From Alviniconcha marisindica (lineage: Eukaryota; Mollusca; Gastropoda; Provannidae), in NCBI GenBank assembly GCA_018857735.1, contig JABMCL010003451.1, positions 272,501 through 336,500 of the forward strand: a DNA stretch of 64,000 bases. Direction: 5' to 3'. How positions within the stretch are numbered: the stretch's first letter is position 1; every line of letters begins with the position of its first letter. A program made the translations under genes and the position numbers. Positions 11,641 through 23,934 of this stretch are shown here, in pieces. Below the pieces are notes generated by a model. That model saw only the letters and a list, made by a program, of their open reading frames with translations, did no database searches and was not told the DNA's origin.

Positions 11641-14185
11641 TTCTTTTTAGACTCCTTTTGTGCCTTTTTCTACATGTGAACTCAAGTCCAAATGACAGAA
11701 GCGTACAAAATGATTGGAAGTGTGCAAGCATTTAACTTTGGAGACACCTTGGCTACAAAAGTTGGGAAGTTTTTTTGGAAAGTTTTTTTGTTTTTTTGTA
11801 AGGTCATGAGTGAGTGGTGAGCGTGTTTGCAACATTGATTGATTGATTGTGGGTCAGCCCAGTTTCATTCCCTCGACTTGGCTACAGCAGGGCATGGCAA
11901 GTTCCATTCCTTCCCCAACCCCTCCAACCCCTTCCTGCAATGTCACCAGCTTAGCTTTAGCTCGTCCAAGCTGGAGGTCAGTTCAGTTGGTAGCCAGCTT
12001 CTAACCCACTGCTCTCTTTCATCATTATTTGGATTGTTATCGATTGCGGACTACTGTCATGGGCACGAGGTGAGGCCGTTGCAATGTCAGGATGCTGCTG
12101 CTGCTACCGTGAGCCATCGTACCTGGACCATCACAGAACAAAAATGGTCTGTCCTTTTTTTCCTCCTTCTTTTCTTCACCCCCCTCCCCACCTTCCTTTG
12201 ACTGGTTTAGTGTGATGAATGCACAAATTGGAGAAGCACTGGTTGTTGCCAACTTGATAACGGTCATTCTTCATTCCATCTTTCTTTTTCTCTCTCTTTT
12301 TTTTATTTTTTTACACTGCCTCGTTTGTTTTCATGCTGTCTTCCAAGCGTGGTCGTGCTCCCCTCATTAAATTCTTTTTTCTTTCTTTTTTCACATGAAG
12401 TATTGTAGATCAGTGGTAGGTAGTGCATTAGGGAGTTCATTGATTTTTGTGGCTCAGATGGAATCCTTTTTTGTTTGTTCTCTTGTTGATCAAGCTATCT
12501 CGCTCTATGATGTTTTAATGGGGAAGAGAACAGAGCTAACTGTTGTGGATGGCACACTACACTGTGACCCACTTTGTTGTTTTGATTAGGTAGATTTTAC
12601 CCAGCTCATCATCATAAGGTAGTGCAGTCAGCCTTTTCAGGTTTGGATTTTTGATCAGCTTGAAGCTATAATGTGTTTTTGACAGTTACGGTGGTATGGA
12701 ATGGAATCTCCGCAAGATCTGGCGTATCGTGTTCTGTCCCCAATTCATAGGATGCTGGCTACCTGTACAGCTTTCTCGGCAACAAGTTTTTCCCCTGTTT
12801 GTTCATGAGGCAGTTTTTAAACTTCCACTAGCTTCTTGATACACACAGGTGGGATGAAGTTATGAACTAAGGACACAAGGCGATTCCTCAAAAGAACATG
12901 AACAAAAGTTAAAGGGTCTCTACAGTAATATTTATTGTTTTCTTATGCATACTGCAGATTGATACAATGTTGCCAGTGTTTTGAGTGTGTGCTTGCATAC
13001 GTGTACATTGTGTATGAAAGCGACAGGGGTGGGTCGGTGGAGAGAGAGAGAGAAAGTGTGTGTGGACAGAGAAAGGAATATTTTTATGCAAGCCACATGG
13101 TTATCGATGTTGAGTGTGAGTGCATGTTACATAGTGGCTCACAACGAGCTGACTCGCCCGTACCGCAGGTGTTTTTTTGTGTCCAGCTTTTGTTGATGTT
13201 CTTTTGTACCTCATCCCACCACTCTGGGATCAAACATGGATAGCCACTGCCAATTATGTATGCATTTACACTTCTTCGGCATCAATGTTTGGGGTCAAAT
13301 TTGCATATACTTAGAGAGATCTGAAACCTCTTTTTTTTCTTCTGTGCCCAGGATGATTTTTTTTTTTCTTCTGATGTGAGGCGGCTTGACTAACTTGGAA
13401 TAAACTCTTATCTCACATCTGCCTTGATTGCTGCTTCAGCTTTTTCTGCTGTGCCCTGCCGAGAGAATGTTTGTACTAACCCCTTGTTGAACACCACAGT
13501 GCTGTCATGGGATGGGGGGAGGCATTGTTGCACAACCTGATTCAGGGTGTGTTTGGAGAAGCAGTCACTGACCCCTGAGGGCATCATTCTTCAGCAGTGA
13601 CCTATGGACCCAGTGTTAAACCCTTGAGATTTGTTGGCTTATTTATTGGGTCAAGACAGTGCTTCTTCCGCAACAATTCCTGCTGAATGCCAGGAACAGT
13701 GGCTGAGCTGGTGCGATGTGTGAAGGTGGCAGATCTGTGTACACATCCGCTTGCTGTGTAATTTGTTTTTAGTAACAGTTTTGCAACTGTTTTACACAGA
13801 AAATTGGATGACTGCTTCTTTGACATACCCTGATTTTTAAGACAAATTGTGTATCTGCAAAATTCTCAAACTTTTCCAAGCTGAACTCGTTCAAAGCACA
13901 GAAAAAATAACCACTGGGAATTGCATAATCACAGCATTTTCACCCAGAAAACTCAAACTGTCTGTCACAGTGTTATTTGATGCTCTCTGCCGGCAACCGT
14001 GCACTGGAGTGATGCACCACTTGATGCTGAAAACTCTTTTGAGTTGAAGTTACTGCTGTTGTGCACTCAATTTAAATGGCACGTGCGATTTGAAGGGCAG
14101 TAACTAACTTGCTGCAACACACTTGACTACACACCAGTTGAAACCTGATCAGAGAGTGGTTTCAAGTTAAATAAATTTAGTATTT
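11641..14185. other. Intergenic, no gene recognised
   Basis: Mixed-composition DNA with T-rich and CT-rich stretches and short GA repeats near 13,040. ORFs are short, overlap on both strands and lack protein-like composition or splice context. Confidence 0.5.
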
Positions 14186-14676
14186 GTATGAACACTTGGC
14201 AAACGCTTCACAATGGCCGCTATGAATGACGCTGTTCTCCGCTTGTTAGCAGACCCACTGCGCTTTAGTCATGTGGGACTCTGAATGAGTGACTGCAGCT
14301 TTACACAGCACGTTTTTGAATATTCACCAGAGTGGTTGTAGTGTTGTTTGGTTGTTACGTGGCTGGTGCCATATGAAACTGCTGCTGTGTCAGCACACAT
14401 TCTGCAGTCACCATGCAACTGTGCGCCAGTTTACTGTGTCACTTTATTCAAAGCCACATACATGGGGTGCGTGTGTTTAGCTGTAACCTGCCACCTGCAC
14501 TTCTTGGCTGAATTATACAGGATCTTTTGCATGCTACTGTGGTAACACAGGGGTGGAACTGATACTAAAATAAGAGTCAGCAGAGAAAGTTTATCCTGGC
14601 GTAAGAAAATTATTCTGCTGGGACTTGAACCAGCAACCTTTCAATCACAAGCCCACCGCTCTATCCATCATCTGGC
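14186..14676 (-). mobile_element. tRNA-derived SINE, copy 1
   Basis: On the minus strand the element starts with a tRNA-like head near 14,676, with a recognisable B box (GGTTCAAGTCC at about 14,616-14,626) and a decayed A box. It runs into a body of about 400 bp that matches the copy at 63,190-63,656 over most of its length. Shared blocks include 'taacctgccacctgcactt' and 'aaaataagagtcagca'. It is non-coding. Confidence 0.75.
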
Positions 14677-16705
14677 CTCCAGTTTCTTTCTGAATCCTCC
14701 TCCCGCAGATTACCCCAATGTCTGTTGACTGCTGTTATCAAATACCCCAACTTTCCAACACTTTAGCCAAAAATGACATTTTCACCAAACTTGGGAAAAA
14801 AGCATTGGTTTTGTCCCCCCCAAATTTTTCAAGACTATTAAGCAAACACAGTTCTGTTGTTGTTTTTGGCGTGGTTTATTCAGTTGTATGGTCAAGTCAG
14901 ACTGGACAAATGAACAGAGAGCATTTCTACCACTAACTTTAACAATGCATGCTCTTGCACAAATGGAGAAGAAAGGGAGAAGAAAGAAAAAACACTCTGA
15001 AAACATGACCATTTATCACGTGGTTGCAGCACATGAAACAAAATGTATTTTCAGCCACACAAAACACTGTTACCTCTGATGGAGAGAAAAAAATGATTTT
15101 GATAAGAATCTGGAATGAATTCTACAGACCACACATACTTTTTTTTAAACGATTAAATCAAGAAGAATATGCCCAACTGGCCTCCATTCAAGAGGGGGTT
15201 GGGGGGATTTAGATACCTTGAAAATGGTTCATGGTTACACAAACTAGCATGTTGGTGTAAGATTCTGAGACTTTGCCCTGTTTAACCTTTTAAGCACTAT
15301 GATTTAGACTTCACAGCCAGTGGGGGGGGGGGGGGTGTCCATAAGGATTGTTGCTGTTATTCTGACGTTCAAATGACTGCAATGTTTTTACCCAACACTT
15401 TTTGCTCTCTGAGGCAGCAGTATGTCCCACTCACCAGATTCATTGTGGTACTTTATGGAGAGCAAAAAATGGCAGCAAGTCTTAAGGTTGGCAGAGGAAA
15501 GCAATGGGTAAATACAAGTACTGACAGCATATGAATTGGAATAACCATGGACATGCTTGTACAAAATAACCCACGGCAATGGCAAATGTTCACTTTTTTT
15601 AGTCAAAGAACTTGGAGGTAAATCTAATATTGTACCAACATTTTCCTTGATGTTCTTGAAGGCAGGAAAAGAATTACAGGTTGGTTATTTTTACCCTTGA
15701 AATACTGTGCAGGTTTTTAACATGTTATTCTAAAAACAACAACAGGGGCAGCAAAAGCTAGTATCTCCCTTAAATATTTAATTACAGCGTTATCTTCATG
15801 ATCATGTTTACTAGCTTTGGGAAAGAACTTGCTGAAGAAATTCTACTTGTTGTGCTTAGCATTTTAGTTTAATGCCCCTGTCACCCCGAAAGAAGGTGAT
15901 GGTCATTGAAACCAGGTAGGAATTATTGACTGCTATGATTGTACATAGTTTGAAAGATCTCACTTGAACAGTGTTTAAGAAAAGCCACTGTCACTAATTT
16001 CACTGTCTAGGAAATATCTCCCTTTGATCAAAAACAGCCCTGTGTTCAGGATCTGGTGGTGGGTGTGTGCACTCTCTGATAGGACCTTTGTGGTTGACTG
16101 TGTATACAACAGCCATACAAAGTCTGAACTTTTTCAAATATAATCTTGATATTTAAAAAGCTAGAACGCTTGTCATTGCCATGTGCAGCAAGCGCTGCTA
16201 CCAAAACTAATTATTAAAAAAACTGATATAAAAGCAAGAGGGCATTTTAAAACAAAGTCCTTGATTTCAAGTTTTAGAAGGCCAGTTCCTTTAAGCAAAT
16301 ACATGGCCTGGTGTTGATCATTACACAAACTGGGTTTCTGGGCATGGAGGCAAAATGGGCATTTTATTATTATTATTATGCACATGTACATATGAAAGCA
16401 AAAGTATATGATCAACTTTAACCATACAACACGTCTATCTTGGATCAGTCAAAAGTGTATTATATATCATTAAAAACCACATAACATATCCATCTTGGAT
16501 CAGACCACAATAAGTTAAAGCAACATGTACTACAGCTATGTACACAGATTAATACATAGATATAGATATTTTTTACATACACACAGTCTGCTCTTGGCAG
16601 GTTGTATCAGTATGTTCTGTTCCTTCTACCAAGAGCTGTATACACTTGAAGAGCTGCGAACATGCAGTGTCTGTGCTCTTCACATGCTGTGATTAGGGCC
16701 AACGC
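14677..16705. other. Intergenic, no gene recognised
   Basis: AT-rich sequence with homopolymer runs (a G run near 15,321-15,333) and TTA repeats near 16,365. I see no supported exon. Confidence 0.5.
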
Positions 16706-16906
16706 ACAAGGGAGTTAATTAGTGCTGGAAAGACGGGGGAACAAACGCAACAGCAGAGATGAGCTGCCCACAGTAACTGAGGATGTACTTCTGGTGGGAG
16801 TTTACGGACCATACACTTGCTTGCATGCTGGGTGAGAGTTATTGTAGGTGATTCAGGTCTTTGTTGTGTTTGCATGATGCCTTTCACGCGCTAATTAACT
16901 CCCTTG
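16706..16906. mobile_element. Possible MITE with short inverted repeats
   Basis: The arm 'caagggagttaattag' at about 16,707-16,722 is mirrored by 'ctaattaactcccttg' at about 16,891-16,906, giving an element of roughly 200 bp. No clear target duplication is visible, so a transposon origin is only suggested. Confidence 0.4.
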
Positions 16907-19900
16907 TTTGATGATTCTTCATAGGTGCTCTGGGCCTCTTTCTGTGTCAGATTACAAATTAGGACATTCAGTTTTATTTCATAATCTGTACAAGTTAGCA
17001 TGTAAAACAACACCTTTACAAGAAACTTTTACGCAGTTACACGGGTATAATTATAGAGAAGAAGTACAGGTGATCTCTGGTTTAGTTTGTAACACAGACC
17101 ATTATTAATGAGCTAGATCACCATGGGTCACAGGTTCAAAATCAAGACTGGAGCATGCAAAATGGCAAGAGAGTTTGCCCTCTGCACTGTAGCCTTCACT
17201 CTGAAGCCTCACTTTCAATCTCGGTTGCCCTGGTGACCTCACCTCATTGATATATATTCCTTGAGAATTGTCCTCACCTCCTGAATATGTTCCTTCGGAA
17301 TGATCCATGATCAGTACTCCAATCCAAATCATGCTGGTGTAAGATGACAGAACTGACAAAGAGTTAACACCGCACACAACTTCTGTGCTTGGTGATGGGG
17401 GATAGCTTTTGCAGTCAAAATAGAACACTGCACATGATGGCTGAATCACCACGACTTAAAACATGTACAGATGCCTGGAATTTGAGAAATCATGGAAGAT
17501 CAAGAAATACAACAAAAATTCACCAGTAGCACACATTCCTACGCACACACAGCAACACAGGTGTGTACATTTGGCAGAAGTTTTTTTTGTCTTCTTCAAG
17601 ACTGAACAAACTGGTCATGAAATTGATTATAATGGTGATAAACACACAGTGCCATTTCTGCAAAGTGGTGCTTGTCTGTCTCCGGCTGTATGTGCCTTTA
17701 CAACACTCTACCCAGCATTAACTATTATGCCAAGGTTCATCTGTATTGCAGTACGCAGATCCTGATCAATGACTGGAAACTGCTCCAGTTTACCAACAAA
17801 ACACTGATGACTACCATTCCAATCATCCTGTTAACACTGAAAAATCAATCTGACAGACTTGAAAGTTAGCTTACATGCTGAAAACAGCAGCCTAAAAGAG
17901 AAAGTAGATCTCTTCATGAAGAAAGGTAAGGTGATGACATTCACAAGACTGGGGCACTTGGTTTTGGTATGGCAAGCTCTTTTACAAACAAACAAAAAAC
18001 CAATTAGCAGTAGAAACAGCAGGCTGGACTGAGTATACAGTCCTTTGGACAAGTCGTCAACAACCCACAAAGAGCCAAAATACCAATCCACCAGGTTGCC
18101 CCAGCAAAATTAACATGCAACCCCAATTACACCACAACGAACTGGTGCGGGCATGCCAGGCATGCTCCAGCGAATCAGCACTGAAATCAAGGTCAGGAGA
18201 CCTGGCAGAATTTCTGTTCGCAGTCCTGGATCATGTGATGCGCCACCAGTGAAAACACCACATAATGGGAGTTACTCCCACTCGCCCATCGACAGTCCTT
18301 TAATATTGAACTATTATTCCCTACCCTCTGTACAGAAAGTGACATCCTTGCCAGGGTAAGTACTACCCATTTGCCATCAGATGTCCGGCTGCAATTTTGA
18401 CTTTTTTCATGTGTTGTATGCTACTCGTTACAGTGCATGGGAAAAGAATATACCAGCAACACAAACTCTTTGGCAGGAAAAGTGTAACATCTCCTTCAAA
18501 AGCTTGTAATGTTCGCTTCTAAACCTTTGATGAATATTTGCTGCGGCAGATTCTGTACCAAAATTGATCTACAAATCAAGTGCAGATGACGGCTGAAATG
18601 CTGAGTACTTAAGGACGCGCGTGCACACACACACATGAAAAAGGAACAATTCACCAACAGGATTATCATAGCTGTGAACATTCTTAAGAAAATCTTTGCA
18701 AAAATATTCACTGAAAAGAAAGGGTAGGGTAGATAAATGACACATACTTCACATTCACAAGCAGTCCCTAAAACTCCCTTTCCTTATTTTCGCATTTGTT
18801 ACTTAATAGATCCGTCTGAAGGAACAGCTTGTTTATAAATAGCCTCTTGAGGTCACATCACTATCAATGATTATTATTGAGTTTTACTGACAAGTGACAG
18901 GACCGCAAATGTACGGTCTGCAAAAAGCGTTAACAATTATGAGTGATTCAGACCTCCCCCAAAGTAAAAACTCTTTGGGGGGGAGGGGGGGGGTGTACAT
19001 GAGAGAATGGTTCACTTCTCTTACAAACTACACCGTACACTGACCACACTCAAAACACAAAAACAGTTCAACGGATATCACAGCGCATCAGAGTATGAAA
19101 ATATCCCTGGCCAATGGATTTAGAAACATCCTTTCATGGTTCAAACACAACTGCAGCATAACAAAGGAAGAAGAGCTAACACGCTCCACCAGACGCAAGG
19201 CTTGCCATCAATACATACTCCAGGTCAACGCTGGAGTTAGCCACGAAAACCACCATTCTGCTGCAAGTCTCACCTCAAGTCCCAGCATAAAGCACAAAGA
19301 ACACACATCTCCCAGCTACAAATTCATTAACAGGAGGGGAAGGGGTTAAAAAAAAAAAAAAAGACTGGATAAAGTAATGGCAGACCTGCAAGTCTGTACT
19401 ATCATGAGCAGCCTCAGTGCATCCATTTGAATCACATTAAACGACAATTCGCGTTAACTGCAAGCATCTCTTGGGCCATGAACCGGCGCTGTGCAGGTTT
19501 CCACTCCACGTGAAAGCATGGTTCTCACTTCAAGCACACGTTTTCAAATCCAAGTTTCTGTGACCATGAAGACAGAACGACCAAAATGACGCCACCAACC
19601 AGAGGTTTGCTTTTGTCTCGAGAGGACCCATGATCATGATGTGAAACAAATGATGACTTCAAGCTTGTGGCCCCACGATGTGCAATAGCAAGGTTCTACA
19701 GACACAACACAGCAGCAAGTGCTTGGCCCTGGCAAGAAGTTGGGTTCCACACAAACTGCTGTCATTTTTGGACTACAAGGCTATGCTTTTTTACCTAAAG
19801 TTTGACCCTGCACCTTACAATCAGTAGCACCCTACCTGTGAAAGTAAAGTTCCTTATCTGTGAATAAAATCTGGTGGGCATGTTTTTCTGAAGAATGATA

Positions 19901-20100
19901 TTCTGAACCTGTGTTGGTCCGAGTGTCAGTCAGCCCAAAACAGAAATCTACTGAGCACATGATCTCATAAACATATCTGGACCGACCCTACAGACCTGGT
20001 CACTGTCAGTGTATCTCTATGGCAGTAGGCCTGAATGTGGAAGATTACAAAACCAAAATGCATGCATGTCACCATGGCAGCTGAGCCCTGATATCAGCAC
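16907..20100. other. Intergenic, no gene recognised
   Basis: No coding exon could be supported. It contains a G-run near 18,977-18,993, an A-run near 19,348 and scattered short repeats. A minus-strand frame of 115 codons at 17,105-17,452 has no recognisable features. Confidence 0.45.
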
Positions 20101-20101
20101 T

Positions 20102-20322
20102 GTTAAATCAAGATCATCTCGTTAAACCAAGATCATCTCGTTAAACCATGATCATCTTGTTAAACTATGATCATCTTGTTAAACCAAGATCATCTGGTTA
20201 AACCATGATCATCTGGTTAAACCAAGATCATTTTGTTAAACCATGATCATCTTGTTAAGCCATGATCATCTTGTTAAACCAAGATCGTCTGGTTAAACCA
20301 TGATCATCTGGTTAAACCAAGT
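20102..20322. repeat. GATC-rich 18-19-bp minisatellite, about 12 copies
   Basis: The unit gttaaaccAAGATCATCT alternates with gttaaaccATGATCATCT. The core ATGATCAT is palindromic and the copies diverge by one or two bases. It lies about 1.1 kb past the ATP9 stop, probably outside the transcript. Confidence 0.9.
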
Positions 20323-20596
20323 CCTGTGGTTCACATATCGTCTGCTACCACATCTCTGGTAAATGCTGTGACATACCATGCTCTCATGAATTCAAAGTAC
20401 TTGTCTCAGAAAACTCGCTGCAGATTCTTATTTACCCTGTATCGCATCACTTTCCTTAGTTCTTCAGGTACATGCATCCATCAGGCTTGGCTCTGTTCTC
20501 ATACAATGCTGGCAATTTCGTGCCTTATATTCAGGAGTACCCCTTACCTGTGACATTTTTCTTTTTCAAGGCAATATATATTTATTTATTTTTTAT

Positions 20597-21395
20597 TTTA
20601 TTTTTAAATGGGGAGGCCTTACTTTCAGAAGCTTCTTCTATCTCAAAAACTACAGTATGATCTTGGAGTAAGAGTCTGGGGTTGCAACAAAGTAAAGCTC
20701 TGGAGACATGGTAACTCAAGTTCTTCAATGGGAGAAAAAATAAGCAGCTATGGAGATTTGACGCTCCTGTCAGAAAAAGAACTGGTATCATGAACTACCT
20801 GACACTGACAAACCATCAGGTCAAGATCAAGATGCAGAAGGAGCTCTCACTGCATTATAAGAAGATGGTGTTACTTCTGTAGCACCAAAGCCAGCATTCC
20901 ATAATGTACAAAAGGGATGAAGGGACAGGCTCCTTGTGTGGAGACAAAAAATGGTGTGTTGTGGCTGTCGCATCATGTTAAAACACACATTAAATATTTT
21001 TTTTTTAAACAATGCTGATGCCCCCAGAGGCATCATTTTAGGATTCACTTGTACTTACAGTTAAAAAAAAAAAATATATATATTAAAAGAAGAGCATGAC
21101 CCCAGAAAGAGACAGCATGACCCAGAGGGAGAGAATATGACCTCAAAGGGAGAGTATGACCCCAGGGGGAAAGAGTATGACCCTCGAGGACGAGGGTATG
21201 ACCCCAGAGGGAGACGGCATGACCCCAGAGGGTGAGAGTATGACCCCAGAGGGAGACAACATGACTGGTCAAGCTGGTTTGGCAGGTGGCTGGCAAAGAG
21301 AAAGTGCATGCCTCCTCTCCTCCTCTTCACAACGCAGGGACTAGTAGCAGACTCCGAGTCCCATTGCATCAAATGCGGACACTGGAGGAAATGAC
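20597..21395 (-). other. Probable ATP9 3' untranslated region
   Basis: Sequence downstream of the ATP9 stop on the minus strand. The first clustered AATAAA motifs in sense orientation lie at 20,602-20,581, giving about 0.8 kb of UTR. The UTR would include the 21-bp repeat array at 21,086-21,262. The end point is inferred. Confidence 0.35.
21086..21262. repeat. 21-bp minisatellite in the probable ATP9 3' UTR
   Basis: About eight units of the type 'tatgaccccagagggagaga' run from 21,086 to 21,262 with variable purine interruptions. It is open in both orientations (MTPEGE-like on plus), which is typical of a 21-bp repeat and not evidence for a protein. Confidence 0.85.
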
Positions 21396-21532
21396 TTAGG
21401 GGGTGAGTTTGGAGTAGACAGGTGGGGAAAACCTCTTGCGCAGGTACTTGAGGACATACAGCGGAATGCAGCTGACTGAGGTGATGACCAGAACTTTCCA
21501 GATGTAATCCCACGTCTGCAGGAACTCGGAAT
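21396..21532 (-). CDS. ATP9: ATP9 exon 25 (C-terminus, stop)
   Basis: Residues 1073-1117. The acceptor is gtgtgtgcag and the codon split across exon 24 gives Asp. It encodes TM10 ([20 protein letters not shown]) and the conserved [14 protein letters not shown] tail. The stop TAA lies at 21,398-21,396. Confidence 0.95.
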
Positions 21533-23175
21533 CTGCACACACATAAAAATATGGGCTCTTGTCAGCATTCCAAAATTCCAAGCCATCATAACACATTTCA
21601 AGCGTTGCAGGTTCTTTAACATGCACACTCATTTAGCACACAGGACCTGGGTTGCTGTTTCTTGCTGTTATTGTTTTTGGGTGGCATCTGATGGATGAGA
21701 ACAGTTCAGCCACCACCTTGAGGCTAAGCAGACTAATGTGGGGTGATGGTCACTATCACATTACATTATCATAAACGTCCTTTGTTGCTGCCCAAACTTG
21801 CATGACAAACCCACAACCTCTCACATGCAAAGTCCGCTGCCTTATCCACATTGCTACACCACCTCCTGCTACCGCAGCAGATGGAGGGCAACTGGACCTA
21901 CTGTCCCCACCAAGGGAACAATTCTGGGATTCAATAAATATTCCATTTTATGTCTGTTCACAGCAAGGTGATATTAGACCATCATTCTGGGACTGTGGCT
22001 TCAGCGTGAGTCCTGCAGCGTACCAAAGTAATCCTTGAAGAAGGCGAGGGAGGCGATGTAGATGCCGAGGGAGAAGACCTGGGCAACGACCATCAGCCAG
22101 TGCCAGGTGCGCACGGTCAGCCCCACCATCAGCAGCTCCGTCAGGATCAGCGCTGAGAAGGTGATGGACACCACGTGGATGAACTCTTCTTCAAATAGCA
22201 GCAGCGCTCCGTACATTATAATGCCGCCTGTAAAAACAGAAAAACGTTGCTGTTGTTGTAGCTCTGATCTTGGTGAATGTTAAGCTCATGGAAGGCTTCC
22301 TTGTAAATTAAAAAATTCTGACCAAGGGCTGGTCGGCTGTTCGTTACTCTGTACACTGGTGAGTTGCATACAGAACCTCTGAAATTAACACATCCTCATA
22401 TCGATCCCCACCACACCTTCATACCAATCCTGCCACACCCTCATACCCATCCCTTTCACACCCTCATACCAAGCCACACCACACCTTCATACCAATCCTG
22501 CCACACCCTCATACCAATCCTGTCAGACCCTCATACCAATCCCTGCCACACCCTCAAACCCATTCCTGTCACACCATCATACCAATCCCAATGTTGGGAT
22601 TTTTTTGCTGGCAATAAAAATCTTTACATCCCACTTATGAGTGAATCTTCCTCATCAGGAGTGACACATGAGGCCGTTTGGTTGAGACAGTACATGGGAT
22701 GATACAGACCAATTCTCATCAAGTACCACATTTTTTCAAGTCTTGTTCACTATCAGGGTAACCTGTCAGACATTAAAGCCCCTCCCTATTTTCTGACCCC
22801 CCCCCCCTCTTCAAGCTCATCACAGTAACTTACCTTGATATATACTAATGAGCACCCAGATGAAAAATGTTTTGAAAGACAATGACCGACCCTGAAACAA
22901 ATGAAGCATAAAAATCACCTTAGGGCTACCATCATCCAACAAAAGGGATACTTGGCACATACACATGTACGTATTGTAAATACTTTTACTAATACTGAAG
23001 CGATTCTGTGTCGGTATAACACAGTACCTGGCACACATATATGGACTGGGAATAATCATACCAATATTGAATTGTTTCTGTGTTGGTATACCACCACGCT
23101 AGGCACACATATATAAACTGGAAATAATCATACCAATACTGAAATGTTCCTTTGTTGGTATACCACCACACTTGG

Positions 23176-23211
<36 letters not shown>

Positions 23212-23903
23212 TGGAAATAATCATACCAATACTGAAGTGTTCCTGTGTTGGTATACCACCATACTTGGTACACATACATGTATTAGAAATAATCATATCA
23301 ATACTGAAGTGTTTTTGTGTTGATATACCACCATAGAAGGGATACTTGACACACATACATGTATGTACTGTAAATAATTATACCAATACTGAAGTGTTTC
23401 TGTGTCAGTATAACACCATACAACACAAGGATACTTGGCAGACATACATTTATGTACTGTAAATAATTATACTAATACTGAAATGTTTCTGTGTCGGTAT
23501 AACACCACACCACACAAGATGATATGGGACTTAACGCTCTCAGATGTCGGGCTGACATTTAGGGGACAACCTACAACCCAAGGGTTACTTGGGACACATT
23601 CACTACATGGACTGGAAATATGTGAATACTGAGGTGTTTCTGTGATGGTAAATATATCCAACATCTTGGACATTAACACCTCTATTAACCCAGGTGTGGA
23701 TAGAGTTCAGGACTGTACAGATCGACATGTTCAGGAATGCCATGTACCATCCTGTCTCTCAGAAGTTTCCCCAGTATTGCCTTTGGAACAGTTCCAATGC
23801 TTGTTTAATTGGTCATGACTCTTTCCGAGTTTCTCATTACATACACTCAGACACACACACAACTGAACAAAATGAAGTCTTTATACAGCTCAGAATGTCA
23901 TCA

Positions 23904-23934
<31 letters not shown>

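Noticed and set aside
17105..17452. 115-codon minus-strand frame
   Set aside because: No domain, no splice context and ordinary composition. A B-box-like 'aggttcaaaatc' at about 17,131 hinted at a SINE, but no A box or second copy was found.
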